Source of the DNA: Blepharisma stoltei
Lineage: Eukaryota > Ciliophora > Heterotrichea > Heterotrichida > Blepharismidae
Length of the DNA: 64,000 nucleotides
Direction of reading: 5' to 3'
Assembly (NCBI GenBank): GCA_914767885.1
Contig: CAJZBQ010000035.1
Location: 962,052 to 1,026,051, forward strand
Shown: piece by piece, positions 33,308-43,206 of the stretch
Position numbering within the stretch: position 1 is the stretch's first letter
How the letters are laid out: each line of letters begins with the position of its first letter
Made by a program: the position numbers and the translations under genes
Notes under the pieces: model-generated
Told to the model about the DNA's origin: nothing
What the model saw: only the letters and a program-made list of their open reading frames with translations
Database searches by the model: none

Positions 33308-33912
33308 TTAAGCTGATAAGTTCTTTCTGATCTTTTCGACGACCAAAGCTTGATCAGATCGGATAGAGTTTAGAATGAACTTAGGTATTGATCCTTTAAA
33401 GTCAATATTTATCATGTAAACCATATGCGCTACTCTAGGAGATACTGGCATTAGCATAAAACAGCCTAAATAAAGATGAGCTCTTACAAAATTGGTTTCT
33501 GGGCAGTTCGGATGGGTTGTTGACATTGCAATGGCAACTATTTTGCCGCCTTCTAAGTTAACCTTCTTTGAATAAAGCATAGATCTCGAGATGATACTGG
33601 GCCAGTTTGTTTATATTTTTGTTATGCAATTTCCATTTCATCATTTAATATGCCAATGATGTAGCCTGATTCAAAAATGTCATCATATTCTACTTTGCGG
33701 TTGATATCTTTAATATATTTCATTATTTCAATGGCTGGCCTATTCATATCTCCTTCAACTCTTACAATGTAAAGGTCACCTGCAGCTTTTCTTCTTGAAG
33801 CTTTAACAGTTTTGACTTTTAATTTTATTTCTTCCCAGCCTTCACTATCAGCTGCTAGTTTTTCTGCTTCTAACATAGCTTTGACAGCTTCATTACTTAG
33901 CTGTAAAATCAT
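33308..33912 (-). CDS. START-domain lipid-binding protein
   Basis: The frame runs through WEEIKLKVKTVKASRRKAAG, VRVEGDMNRPAIEIMKYIKD, YDDIFESGYIIG, then SRSMLYSKKVNLEGGKIVAI, HPNCPETNFVRAHLYLGCFM and DFKGSIPKFILNSIR, ending NLSA. The order (helix, RxxWD-like region, RD/SR turn, SxxHP, VRA, DxKGxIPxxxxN) is that of StAR-related lipid-transfer domains, which bind a sterol or phospholipid in a cavity. A one-base shift lies near 33625. An upstream in-frame acidic segment, SDEEEETKIDDRPGLAITQP (about 33990-33930), joins only if the A9 run at 33913-33921 is one base off, so the true start is upstream. Confidence 0.75.
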
Positions 33913-34059
33913 TTTTTTTTCTCATCTGGGATAGGCTGAGTAATTGCAAGTCCTGGCCGATCGTCAATTTTAGTTTCTTCTTCCTCATCAGAACCTGAGA
34001 AGAATACTATTTAATAAATAAATAATAGAGTCAATTAGGATTAATAAAAAAGCCCCCAA

Positions 34060-34826
34060 ACTCATTTCGGCAAGTTCATATCCTAAAATGAACAGAAGGG
34101 TTCGCGTCATTGATTCAATTATCTAGAACCCCCCCAATTCCACAATTATTTGCTGTTCTGTCTATTATGAACACCACTCAAGGCATAGAGAATCCCTTGA
34201 GAACTTTAATTTCCAGCTTAAACAAAACCTTTAAAGATGTAATTTTTAAATAGTTTCATATAAAAAAAAACCATGATGCTAAAGAGTTATTTACAGTTCT
34301 TATTGGCGAAATAGAAGAAAATATCACAAATCTCTTTTGTATAGTAGTGCATAAAACTCTGCATTGCCATCATAATGAGAGATATAGCATTGACCATGCA
34401 GAAGAAATAACCGAGAAATTCCTGTTTTTATGTGTACCATATGGTGATGTTGAAAGCTATTTTATAAGGCTAGGAGAAGATCAATGATTTGAAGGGGAAA
34501 ATTCTTTAAGGTGTAAACGCTCAAATACCTTAAAAAGAGCTAGAATTTCGACTAATAAAATAGACTTTCCATCGAATTTGGCAATTTATGTGCCGCCATC
34601 AGAATCGAGGAATGAAAATATTAAGACGAGTTTTATTCAAGAAGATAATCTATATCTCCTTTATGGAGTCATTGCGTACAATCCTTATATTCTTCATTAT
34701 TTTAGTTATGTTTTGATCGAAAATAACTGGATAAAATTCGATGATGAAACTGTTACTTATGAAGCGCCAAGGCTTGATTTTGCTTACCTGTTGTTTTATA
34801 AAGCCACCTTTCTGCTAGCTGATTAA
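34060..34826 (+). pseudogene. USP-type deubiquitinase A, catalytic Cys box lost
   Basis: The C-terminal half is clearly peptidase family C19: HDAKELFTVLIGEIEENITN (QQDxxEF box), LYLLYGVIAY, HYFSYVLIENNWIKFDDETV (His and Asp boxes) and AYLLFYK. A 15-nt intron lies at 34239-34253, as in its paralogues. Upstream, SLIQLSRTPPI matches the helix after the nucleophile, but the GNTCYLNS segment is replaced by unrelated residues, and LHY replaces GHY. An A9 run near 34261 shifts the frame. Probably inactive. Confidence 0.75.
34239..34253 (+). other. Conserved 15-nt intron, USP-A
   Basis: GTAATTTTTAAATAG, 15 nt, GT...AG, with an in-frame TAG at its end. It stands just before the QQDxKE box, the same position as in USP-B, C, D, F and G. 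Confidence 0.85.
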
Positions 34827-34959
34827 TTCAAATAATAATTAATCTATTCTGAGAATTTTAAAATCTGATAAAAAAAGTTAATATATTATTTAAAAAAGCA
34901 TTGGGACGGAAAACCTGTGAATTCAATATAAGTAGTTAAATTTATAGAGTTATTATTAC

Positions 34960-36456
34960 CTAATTTCTTTTATAAAATAGCATATAAGCGTTATCAAAGT
35001 CAGGGTCTTCATATGATACTGATATATCATTATATTTTTCTCATTCTCCTTCTGTATTTATTGTATATGCAATATAATGGCCATAAGTGCTCACTCCATA
35101 ATAGCAAATTATGCCATACAAGCAATAACTTACATTATTGAGCTCTATTTCCCTAAATTCCTTAAATTCCCTCCTTATGCTCATCAAGCTGCTAGTTCTT
35201 TTTGGCATATAAAATGCTAAATTTAAGTGGCATTTTATCTCCAAAACATTTAATGTCGTATCTGCTAATCTCTCACAGTTTTGGCAGTAAAGCTGATTTT
35301 GATTGATATATTTCTTAGGCAACCTTTTATCATCAAAGTATTTTTTAATGTTTAAATAATGCGGAGGAACAGTCATAAACAGCTCTGTTTCGCAATTATA
35401 GCTCTTATGAAGATGAGTGTTATGGCATTCGAACATTTGATCAATATAGACTTCAAAAAAATGATTTTGAGGGTTTAATTCATTACAAAATGAAATAATT
35501 TGGACGAATAGCTCCTTTGCATCATTTTGCCCGTATCCTAAAAACTGCATATAAATTACCATAGGAAAATTCTGCCCAAGATCAGTTTTAAAAGTTTCTG
35601 CATTTCTCTCAACGCTATTGGCTGAACGGTATTTTATTGAATTTAATAATTTGTTGAGAGATATTTCTAGAGAGGTTTGCAGTGAAAGATTTTCTGAAAA
35701 CCCTGGAGTTGAAGCTAAAATTTGTAGAACAGAATTCAAGTAGCAAGTGTTTCCGATATTCGGGATTCCAATTTTTGAAAAATATCCTAATGGTCTTCTT
35801 TTTCTAATTTTTTCTTCTGAAGAATATTCTTCATTAGCTCGTTTTTTTGGTACTTTTTCTTTGATTTCGCTCTCATACTTAAAACATAAAAACGACACTT
35901 GAAGTTCTGGGGGAAATTTTTCAAGTTTACTTATGTTAAGTGAACAATTTAATTGAGATCAGTTGCCCTTGTCTTTGAAAAAAAGCTTTTTTGAAGGAAA
36001 TGATATTGCAGACACCAAAGAATATTGATAATTCTGAATAGTGATTTCATTTTTGATGCTTAGCTGGGATTTTTTAGATGAGATGAATAAGAGATCATAT
36101 TTTTTATTGATGTCTTTCTTTATTTCTTCCTCTTGCTTATAAGAATCATCAGGGAGGCAAACTCATAATTTAGCAATATCTTCAATCTGTCCGCTGCTCG
36201 TAAAAAAAATCTTTATAAAATGCTTCAAATAGCTAAATCAATCAAACAATCGCAAGTTAAAATATTTAAAAAACATTTTCTTAAAAATTTCATTATCCTG
36301 ATTTCCCTCATCTAATTCCTTAAATAAATTTTGCAAAGCAATCATCCAATTACAGGTTGATGAAATTTTTTGTAAAAATGAGTATTCCTTGTTTAAATTG
36401 TGGAAAAAGTAGAGATTAGACTTAAAATTCCAATATTGATCGTTATGTGCTTTCAT
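34960..36456 (-). CDS. USP-type (C19) ubiquitin-specific protease B
   Basis: From ATG 36456 (MKAHNDQYWNFKSN) to TAG 34960, less one 15-nt intron, the product is 493 residues. The N-terminal 230 residues are lineage-specific. Catalytic boxes: GIPNIGNTCYLNSVLQIL (nucleophile Cys about 238), GQNDAKELF, Zn-finger CQNC, ICYYGVSTYGHYIAYT (catalytic His), YNDISV and AYMLFYK. TGAs at 36238, within KLW and GNW, and in EWEKYND are Trp. All catalytic residues are present, so it should cleave ubiquitin or ubiquitin-like tails. It converges toward the UBL gene 36541-37086 from the same strand, 85 bp downstream of it. Confidence 0.92.
35545..35559 (-). other. Conserved 15-nt intron, USP-B
   Basis: Minus-strand GTAATTTATATGCAG. 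Because it carries no stop and is a multiple of three it could pass as coding. Alignment with USP-E, which reads FPM-FLHGEQQDAKE without it, supports removal (FPM-FLGYGQNDAKE). Confidence 0.8.
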
Positions 36457-36540
36457 TTTTATTTGTAGATTCAAAACTTTTAATAGCTTAAGTTAGCAAA
36501 AGCTCTTTTGATATGAATTATAAAGAAATTTATATTTTAG

Positions 36541-37086
36541 TTAATTTTCGGATTTTATAAAACCTCCAACCATTTGCTTCATAACTTTAATGGTAGAGTT
36601 ATTACCAATTCCTAATGTTTGCAGGTCTATTTCACCATTGCTGGTTAGAGAAAGGTACTTATTTCCTTTTATAATTGTCAATTCTTGGTTTCCAAAAATC
36701 TGCAAGAATCTTTCATAGAGGTGCTTAAATTGCAGATTTGGAGGAACTTGAATTGTCCTTTTAGTTCCTTCATTGTCTTCAATGACTATAGAAATTTGCT
36801 GAGGAGCTTGCACTGGAGGCTGTTCAGGAGCAGGTGGGTTGGGGTTTTGAGGCCTTTGAACACTAACAACGCGGATAACTGAATTATTGGTGATATTTAG
36901 TTGCTGCAGTGTGAGGTTTTGGGAGTTCGGACCGATGTATTTATTTCCATACATGACTGTGAGTTCGGTTCCACCAAACATAGTCTGCAGATGTCTAAGA
37001 AGCTCAGAATATTGCCAATCACTCTTGCCTTGCAGAATTTTTGTTGTTCCGGTAGCATCTTCGATTCTTAAAGTAAGATTTGACAT
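36541..37086 (-). CDS. Tandem ubiquitin-like protein 1 with Gly-Gly and six-residue tail
   Basis: A 181-residue protein made of two beta-grasp domains: residues about 2-77 (LTLRIEDATGTTKILQGKSD...ELTVMYGNKYIGP...NNSVIRVVSV) and about 98-175 (ISIVIEDNEGTKRTIQVPP...ELTIIKGNKYLS...STIKVMKQMVGG), joined by a Pro/Gln linker. STIKVMKQMVGG aligns without gaps to the last 12 residues of ubiquitin, and a tail FIKSEN follows the Gly-Gly at 174-175. That is the layout of ISG15/FAT10-like precursors, which a protease trims to expose Gly-Gly. Its neighbours are deubiquitinases and E2s. A modifier role is inferred; conjugation has not been shown. Confidence 0.85.
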   Translation of the reverse strand: MSNLTLRIEDATGTTKILQGKSDWQYSELLRHLQTMFGGTELTVMYGNKYIGPNSQNLTLQQLNITNNSVIRVVSVQRPQNPNPPAPEQPPVQAPQQISIVIEDNEGTKRTIQVPPNLQFKHLYERFLQIFGNQELTIIKGNKYLSLTSNGEIDLQTLGIGNNSTIKVMKQMVGGFIKSEN

Positions 37087-37339
37087 ATTTTATAGAAACA
37101 TGCACAATGGAAAATTAATAAAATTCATAAATTTAAGAGTTTTAAGAAAGCTATTTGCGGAATTTCAAAAAAATTAGTAACTTATAAGCGAATTTGGCTA
37201 GTTTTACTAATAGCATATTTTAACTACTCAGCTGCTTAAAGTTCAATTGTAATAAACTCGTTACTGAAATATAGAAACTAAGCCAAATTTCAATTCATAG
37301 GAATAAATGTGTTTCTATCTAATCAAAAATTATTATTAA

Positions 37340-37890
37340 AAATTAGTTTATATTTCTGTAAGACACCAAATAAAGGAGATTCCAATCAGGACTTCATCAA
37401 TTGACCACTTAATCGTTAAATTCCTACCATAAGCCTTTTTTATCATCTTTAGCAAACGCTATAAAATGGTTTCCATAATAGAATATCGCTCCAAATATAT
37501 TATATCTGAACGCTTCACCACTGCAGCATACTTAATGACTCAGACAAATTTTTAGTAATCCCTCCAAATTTTTATAGCAATATTGAAGAATACCTTCGAA
37601 GCTACAAAACCCAGCAATATTCAGAAGCAATGATTTATTAAAATGTAACTTATGCGGCTCAAATTCGATTTCCATGATGAATGAGTCCTTATAAACAAGC
37701 CAACTTACTTGATATTGTCATTTCAAGGCATAGATGCTATAGTCAGACTTCCTAAAAGTTTGGATTTTGAAGAAATCGGTGCTCTCTGTTTGAGTTGTGT
37801 CTTATACAGTTCATGGGTCTTCTGGGCATTATACAACATACACAAAAGAAAATTACTCATCAATACATTATAATGATAAGCATATGCAAA
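37340..37890 (+). pseudogene. USP-type deubiquitinase H, relic
   Basis: FLVIPPNFYSNIEEYLRSYK (37544-37600) matches the pre-finger region of USP-C and D. A CNLCGSNS finger follows in another frame, then GSSGHYTTYTKENYSSIHYN near 37820, which carries the His box and an ND motif. Stops and shifts separate the parts and the Cys box is absent. Confidence 0.7.
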
Positions 37891-38055
37891 TATTGATTTT
37901 CAGAATGGAATTCCTAGGGTTTATTTAGTTTTTTATTTGCTGAATTCTTTGGTTTCTTACTAAAAGCACTGCTGCATATGTATATTTAAGCGAGCATTGT
38001 CCAAATATTGGAGCTTTATTAATTATTAATAGTAAATCTTGTTTCCTAAATGTTT

Positions 38056-38508
38056 TTATCCAAATGCATCTCTAAATGTTCTTTCTCTTGCTATATTGAA
38101 TCATTCTTCTCTGCTTATTAAGCAAATATCAGCTGCCTCACACATAAATCCATGCTCTGGCTCAGGCCTGTTCAGTAATTCGATGAGATAGTCAATGATA
38201 ACCCTGGGATGGCAGTTTGGGTTTCACATATGGTTAAGCAGAGAATGACAAACTCTTCCATTGCTAGGGAAAATATTTGGATGGAATATGGGTGTCTGAA
38301 AATATACTTTGGGAGGCTTGCTTGGGTATTTTTTGGAAAATTTTATTAAAAATTCAAAAAGACCGCCTTCAAAAGCAGTGCCTTCAGGCCCATTGAGATT
38401 TCCGAGTCATTCATAGTAGTCTCCCTGGTGAGTATTCACAGAAACAAAAGGCTGAGGATTTGCTTGCAAATCATTCAGTTCAGTCATAAGTCGTTGCAAC
38501 GCTGCCAT
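38056..38508 (-). CDS. E2 ubiquitin-conjugating enzyme 1
   Basis: A 150-residue UBC fold from ATG 38508 (MAALQRLMTELNDLQANP) to TAA 38056, visible only when three TGAs are read as Trp (YYEW, HMWNP, REEW). Landmarks: GTAFEGGLFEF, YPSKPP, FHPNIFPSNGRVC with HPN motif and active-site Cys 87, then the WNP loop and C-terminal helices. E2s take the activated modifier from E1 and pass it to substrate or E3. No extra domain. It lies 567 bp downstream of E2-2, same strand, and differs clearly from it, so the duplication is old. Confidence 0.93.
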
Positions 38509-38509
38509 A

Positions 38510-39074
38510 TCAAGCTTATAAATTGTAATTCTACAAAAGTTAATAGCTTTAAAGAAGTAAAAAAGTAATCTTTTAAATTTTCGTTAAACTATAATTATAA
38601 ATTACCCCATTCCTTGCTCTAAAGTATATTTTATAGCTTAAAAATTTCTGCTTATAGATAGTTATTTCCTTGATGTATGCTCACAGGCAAGAAGCTTAGG
38701 ATTACCTTCCAAAAACTTAGTTCAGGTATGGTTTATATTATTCTGATCAATTAAAAGAAAAATGCTATATCATTTTTCCTCCTTGCATATATCCATTCTA
38801 TAGAATCTCTTAGTAAAAGTAATAATCATGATTACACAAGCCTGAACTCTTATTTATAAGTTGTCACCATAGAAAAGCATGGCGATTTTATCCAACTTTT
38901 AAATATCAATATAGCAACTACGTATTATGGCTAAATTTAAAGTTTATTTTATAGTTTATTCTGGATTAAAGGCCCATTTGTATATCATTAACTTAGCCCT
39001 AATAACTCTAAGCTTGGCTACAACTAATCAAAATTTTATTTATAAGTCAATTTGCATTCAATAGATTTATAAGT
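38510..39074. other. Intergenic, nothing recognised
   Basis: AT-rich, with scattered stops in all frames and no repeat family member. It probably contains the downstream region of E2-2 and the promoter of E2-1. Confidence 0.5.
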
Positions 39075-39554
39075 TTATCCCATAGCGTGTCTATACGTAT
39101 GCTCTCTTGCCTTCGCTATAAATTCATCTTTACTTCTTTTAAGGACAGTGGTTGGGTCATGGGCATACCCACCAGCTGCATTTGGGTCATTTAATAAAGC
39201 AATTATATAGCTTATAATGGTCTTTGGAGTAAATCTACTATTCCACCCACCGCCCACGCCACCACGAAAAATCGGCAAGCAAACATTTCCATTTCCATTT
39301 CCACTGTCTGAATAAACATTTGGATGAAAAATAGGAGTAATAAATTTGCACGTAGGAGGGTTAGTTGGATAATCAGCAGGGAAATTTAGCTGAAATTCGA
39401 AAAGTCCTCCTTCATATGGAGTTCCAGGCGGGCCATTGAGAGTTCCCTTCCAAAGTCTGAAATTGTTTCCATCAATATCAGCTGTCGCATAAGGTAAAGG
39501 ATCAGATCTCATCTCATTCAAGTCTCTCATAAGTCTTTCGGTTGCGCTGTCCAT
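39075..39554 (-). CDS. E2 ubiquitin-conjugating enzyme 2
   Basis: 159 residues: MDSATERLMRDLNEMRSDPL, LWKGTLNGPPGTPYEGGLFE, YPTNPP, FHPNVYSDSGNGNGNVC with active-site Cys 92, then GWNSRFTPKTIISYIIALLN, AAGGYAHD, ending HAMG. All UBC landmarks are intact. The HPN-to-Cys spacing is lengthened by a Gly/Asn-rich insert (SDSGNGNGN), longer than in its neighbours, which alters the active-site lip. Both Trp codons checked are TGG. Confidence 0.95.
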   Translation of the reverse strand: MDSATERLMRDLNEMRSDPLPYATADIDGNNFRLWKGTLNGPPGTPYEGGLFEFQLNFPADYPTNPPTCKFITPIFHPNVYSDSGNGNGNVCLPIFRGGVGGGWNSRFTPKTIISYIIALLNDPNAAGGYAHDPTTVLKRSKDEFIAKAREHTYRHAMG

Positions 39555-39599
39555 TTTTAATTATTAAGATTCTATAATTTTTTGAGGTTTTGTGCTATG

Positions 39600-40130
39600 A
39601 TAGATTGATTTTATTTTATTTCATTATATAAATTATAGATATCTAGCAATTCTTTGATTGAAACTCTTGCAGAAGAAAATTCAGATGCAGAGAATTTCTT
39701 TAGGATTGCTAAATACCAAAAAATAATATGCAGCATGAACGATTATGAAGAAAACCTTGAGACTTCTTATTTTCTTCTTTATTAATTTTCTGGAAATTTT
39801 GGTTATTTCTGTGATCGAATGACAGAGCTATTCAATAGCAGCTCCCTCTGTCTATAGAGACACAAATAATTAGTTAAAATTCATAATTCTATAAATTTCG
39901 CCCTATTGAATATATAAAAATGCAGCAAGAAGAAAAAGCTTTTAAAATTTTGATTCAGCTGTTGAAATGATATAAATAATTGAGAATTTATAAAAATTAC
40001 AAAATGCGAGATATTACTTTATAAATGCAAATTAAATAATAACAAATAAAACCTTTAATGAAATTAAAAATTATTTATTCAATTAAATCAAAAATTTATT
40101 TATGACATATTATCCATCTATAATTTATAG
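39600..40130 (+). other. Mostly non-coding, one coding-like fragment
   Basis: At about 39640-39794 the plus strand reads SLIETLAEENSDAENFF and KYQKIICSMNDYEENLETSY, then stops; no family was recognised. The rest is AT-rich. It holds the promoter side of the UBL2 gene. Confidence 0.3.
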
Positions 40131-40133
40131 AAT

Positions 40134-40697
40134 ATGCAGGGCAACGACAACTCAATGGTAACTATAACTTTAATCGACATCGATGGTCGGCCAGCAGAAA
40201 AAGAGATAAATCTTAATTGAACCTTCTCTTTATTGGCAAGACCTCTATTAAACGAATATGAAGCAGATAATCAAAGTCTCGCTCTGAATAATGGAACACT
40301 TTTAAGGTTGGTAGATCATCAAAGCGAAAAACTTCGTGACTTAGGATTTGAGGGCGAAAAAGTAGTAAAAATAATGCATGCAAAAAAAGGCTGTCCAGAT
40401 ATATCAGTTCGCGTTGAAAATTTGATAAACTCATCAAAATTTAGTGTTATGGTAAACCCTTTATCAAAATGTTTTGATGTCTGCCAAATGCTTGAAACCA
40501 GGACTGGATTACGTCTATTAAATAATAGAGAAGCTTCTGTTATGGTGAAATCCGTTTATTTGAATTTTGAAAACAATTATTATAAAACGCTGAGAGATTT
40601 AAAAATAAAGCACAATGAAAGTTTGAATATCTTGAAATTTGAGCGTGGAGGTCTTTATTGTGCAAAACGAATCAATTATTATAAAGCACCAAATTAA
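40134..40697 (+). CDS. Tandem ubiquitin-like protein 2 with Arg-Gly-Gly and 14-residue tail
   Basis: ATG 40134 (MQGNDNSMVTITLIDIDG) opens a 187-residue frame with one TGA-Trp (NLNWTFS). Domain 1 (about 8-83) ends IMHAKKG. Domain 2 (about 87-173) reads ISVRVENLINSSKFSVMVNP...YKTLRDLKIKHNESLNILKF and ends ERGG. ESLNILKFERGG matches the last 12 ubiquitin residues in register, including the Arg-Gly-Gly an E1 would recognise. The tail LYCAKRINYYKAPN follows and would need cleavage. It is much diverged from UBL1 but shares the two-domain-plus-tail plan. A second candidate modifier of the cluster. Confidence 0.82.
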
Positions 40698-40819
40698 ATG
40701 AAAAGAGAGTCGAATTGAATAATGATTAAACTTTTAGTAATTTTCTGATATATTTCTTATAAAATTCATGCTGAGTCTCAAAAATATGCCAAAAACATAT
40801 ATTTTAATTGTTTTCTTAT

Positions 40820-41463
40820 TTAATTTCATGTATTAAGAAATTTTTGACCCAAGCATACAGTCTATTTTTCTTATTCCAAGCTTATTACGAATGCCTCTCT
40901 CTAACTTTTAAAAAGTATCAGTCTTTTTGGTATCAAAAACACGAACTTCTTCATTAAATCAAACATAATTCTTATTTCATCCTTAAGCACTCTCAGAGTA
41001 GCCGAACTAGTAAATCTAAAGCTTTTAAAGAAAAATTTCCTTGTGTTGCCAAATCTAGTCTCTTTTTGTAATCTCTGATAGTTTCTTCTTTCTAAATTCG
41101 ATGTCTTGGTTAATTTTAAATTTAGTTTTCATTAAATTAGTGAACTCAGAAAGCTTCATATTGCTACTTCTTATTTCAAGAAATTTCTTCTATCTCCATA
41201 TACTACAGAGATATGCAAATCAGGGATAATTTTGACCTCTAAGCAGCTGCTGTTCATGATTTTAAATCAAAGAGAGATTTTTCGCCATCAAGGTTGAAAT
41301 TGAGGTAGGTTGCATTTTTGAGATTAGTGAGGATTTTGAGATCATTAGTCAGGGAAAGGGCAGCTTGTATATTGTAATAGAGCTCAAAAAATATCATACT
41401 GGCTGAGGCTTTAACTACAAAGTTTTCTCCTCCAATTACATGAATTCTAATCCTTATGGACAT
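40820..41463 (-). pseudogene. Tandem ubiquitin-like protein 3, broken
   Basis: The first domain is open from ATG 41463 (MSIRIRIHVIGGENFVVKAS...DLKILTNLKNATYLNF) to a stop at 41239 after KSWTAAA (W is TGA), 74 residues. Beyond the stop, UBL-like text continues in mixed frames: ISVVYGDRRNFLEIR, then EEVRVFDTKKTDTF and KLERGIRNKLGI, with an in-frame TAA between the last two. It is a decayed tandem UBL gene, or one with unrecognised inserts. Confidence 0.6.
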
Positions 41464-41920
41464 TTTATCGCTAAATCTATAAATTTTTATTAAATATGAA
41501 ATTTTGCTTTTTATATATTTTATTATAAAAATTTTAGACCTAATAAGGAGATCTGTTAATTAGAATTTTATAGCAGCTTGCAAAGATCACAAACTGGAAG
41601 AGAATGTAGTAATTTATATCTAATTTCTTGTTAAATTTTGCTATCTCAAGAGATGTAATGAATTTTTATATATATTATATCCTGAATGAGGGATTTTTAT
41701 TTGCTATCTTGATTATTTCTTCTACTTTAAGTGGAAATATTTATCTTTTCGCATAACCTGTAGAGTGCAGAGAACAATTTGTCTTGAATAAATAAATATA
41801 GAGAATTTGCCAAATTACTCTTGCAGGTTTAAATTTCAAATAATATAATTAGCATACGATATAGCTCGCTATCAACTGCTAATTCAAGTTTTGGTAAATG
41901 ATTGAGTTTATAGTGGCTTA

Positions 41921-42275
41921 CTCCCACCCTCCATGAGTGAAAAAAAACCATTAGAAAAATCGCTATTTTTTGCCTAAAAAACCCACCCTCCGTGAGTGAA
42001 CAAAAATTTTTTTATGGAAAAAAAATTTTAATATATAAATGATAATTAGTATAATGAAATATAGAGCTAAATCTGTTTAATTTTAAACAAATTGATTTTT
42101 AAAACATAAATTTTGCAATATTTGCTTTCCAATTTTTGCGAATTAGGATTTTTTTAAATTTCGGAAAAAAATAATGTTTATAAAATTTATATATGTTAAT
42201 TTTTTAAAAAAAAAATTAACCCCCCTCCGTGAGTGAACAAAATTTTTTTGTTCACTCACGGAGGGGGGAGTTAGC
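41921..42275 (+). mobile_element. MITE-like repeat, type copy
   Basis: The most complete member. Left end ACTCCCACCCTCCATGAGTG, an internal CACCCTCCGTGAGTGAACAA, the AT-rich core (ATATATAAATGATAATTAGT; TTTTGCGAATTAGGATTTTT), and right hairpin CCCCTCCGTGAGTGAACAAA facing TTTGTTCACTCACGGAGGGG. About 355 bp, non-coding. Confidence 0.85.
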
Positions 42276-42754
42276 TATAATTTATAATCTAAGCTCTTCA
42301 GCATTATCATTTATGGCTAAAAATATCTTCAAAATATCATATTTTTAACCTGAATAAATTTCTTTATTAGAGAAATAAAATATTTCATATTTTCGACTTA
42401 ATTTTTTAAACTACTGCAAGTATATGATGCATCAGATTTAAATACTTATTTCATAAAACAAGAATAATTTCTTCATGATTATTATTTAATTACAAAATTC
42501 AAATAAAAAGCTAGATTAGAAAATGCCTAAAATTTATAAATTGCTTAAAGCAGCAATGAATATAAATTTTTTCTTTATAGAAATTACCTTTCATATCCAT
42601 ATAATCTTATATGTATTTTATCACTTTATATAAATATTTTGGAAATAAAAGATAGATCTTCAATGAAATTTTGGGTTCTCATTGTAAGCTTATTAAGAAA
42701 ATATAATAAAATCTCAAAATTAGATATTTTAATAATTTAATAACATCTGTAGAA
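42276..42754. other. No gene seen
   Basis: Very AT-rich; no repeat, hairpin or coding signal stands out between the MITE and the E2 relic. Confidence 0.5.
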
Positions 42755-43206
42755 ATGGAAAGACTTCAAGCTGAGCTTAACGCAATTCAATTGGAAAGTC
42801 ATTCAGAATACTCTTTGAAATAGTTAATAACAATTTTTTCCACTGGAAAGGCACTCTTCAAGGGCCTCAAGACACTCCTTACCAAAATGGAAAATTTAGG
42901 TTCGAAATTGTTTTCCTCAAAATTACCCTGCATCACCTCCTGATTTTTTTCAAAACAAAGATTTTTCATCCCAATATATACGAAGTCAACGGAGAAACTT
43001 GTGTGAGGGTTCTAAATATTTCTTATAATAGAAATATCCCAGCTAGAATTATTATTGCTTATGTATTTGATCTGCTGGCCAATCCTAATTCTGATGCAGG
43101 GTATGTCCAAGATTCAACTCATGCTTATTTGTATAATAGGCCAGGATATACATCTATGGCTACTGAGTGTTCGATCCTCCTTATCTTAAGAAGAAAAAGC
43201 TTATAA
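42755..43206 (+). pseudogene. E2 enzyme 3, frameshifted
   Basis: MERLQAELNAIQLESHSEYS opens at 42755, then shifts. The next frame reads FHWKGTLQGPQDTPYQNGKF, slips through QNYPASPPDFF, and returns at FKTKIFHPNIYEVNGETCVR (HPN and active-site Cys kept), followed by NPNSDAGYVQDS. The shifts lie at TTTT and T7 runs, so they could be sequence errors. If corrected, a complete E2 core would result except for a changed C-terminus. Confidence 0.75.

Noticed and set aside
40213-40437. Minus-strand frame of 74 codons opposite UBL2.
   Set aside because: Antisense shadow of a gene with clear ubiquitin-like motifs.
41236-41463. UBL3 as a genuine single-domain 74-residue protein.
   Set aside because: The domain stops before the last beta-strand, and UBL-like text continues past the stop, so decay or an unseen insert is more likely.
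42202-42275. CRISPR-like short repeats formed by the GTGAGTGAACAAAA motifs.
   Set aside because: They are ends of dispersed hairpin elements, irregularly spaced, in a eukaryotic genome.
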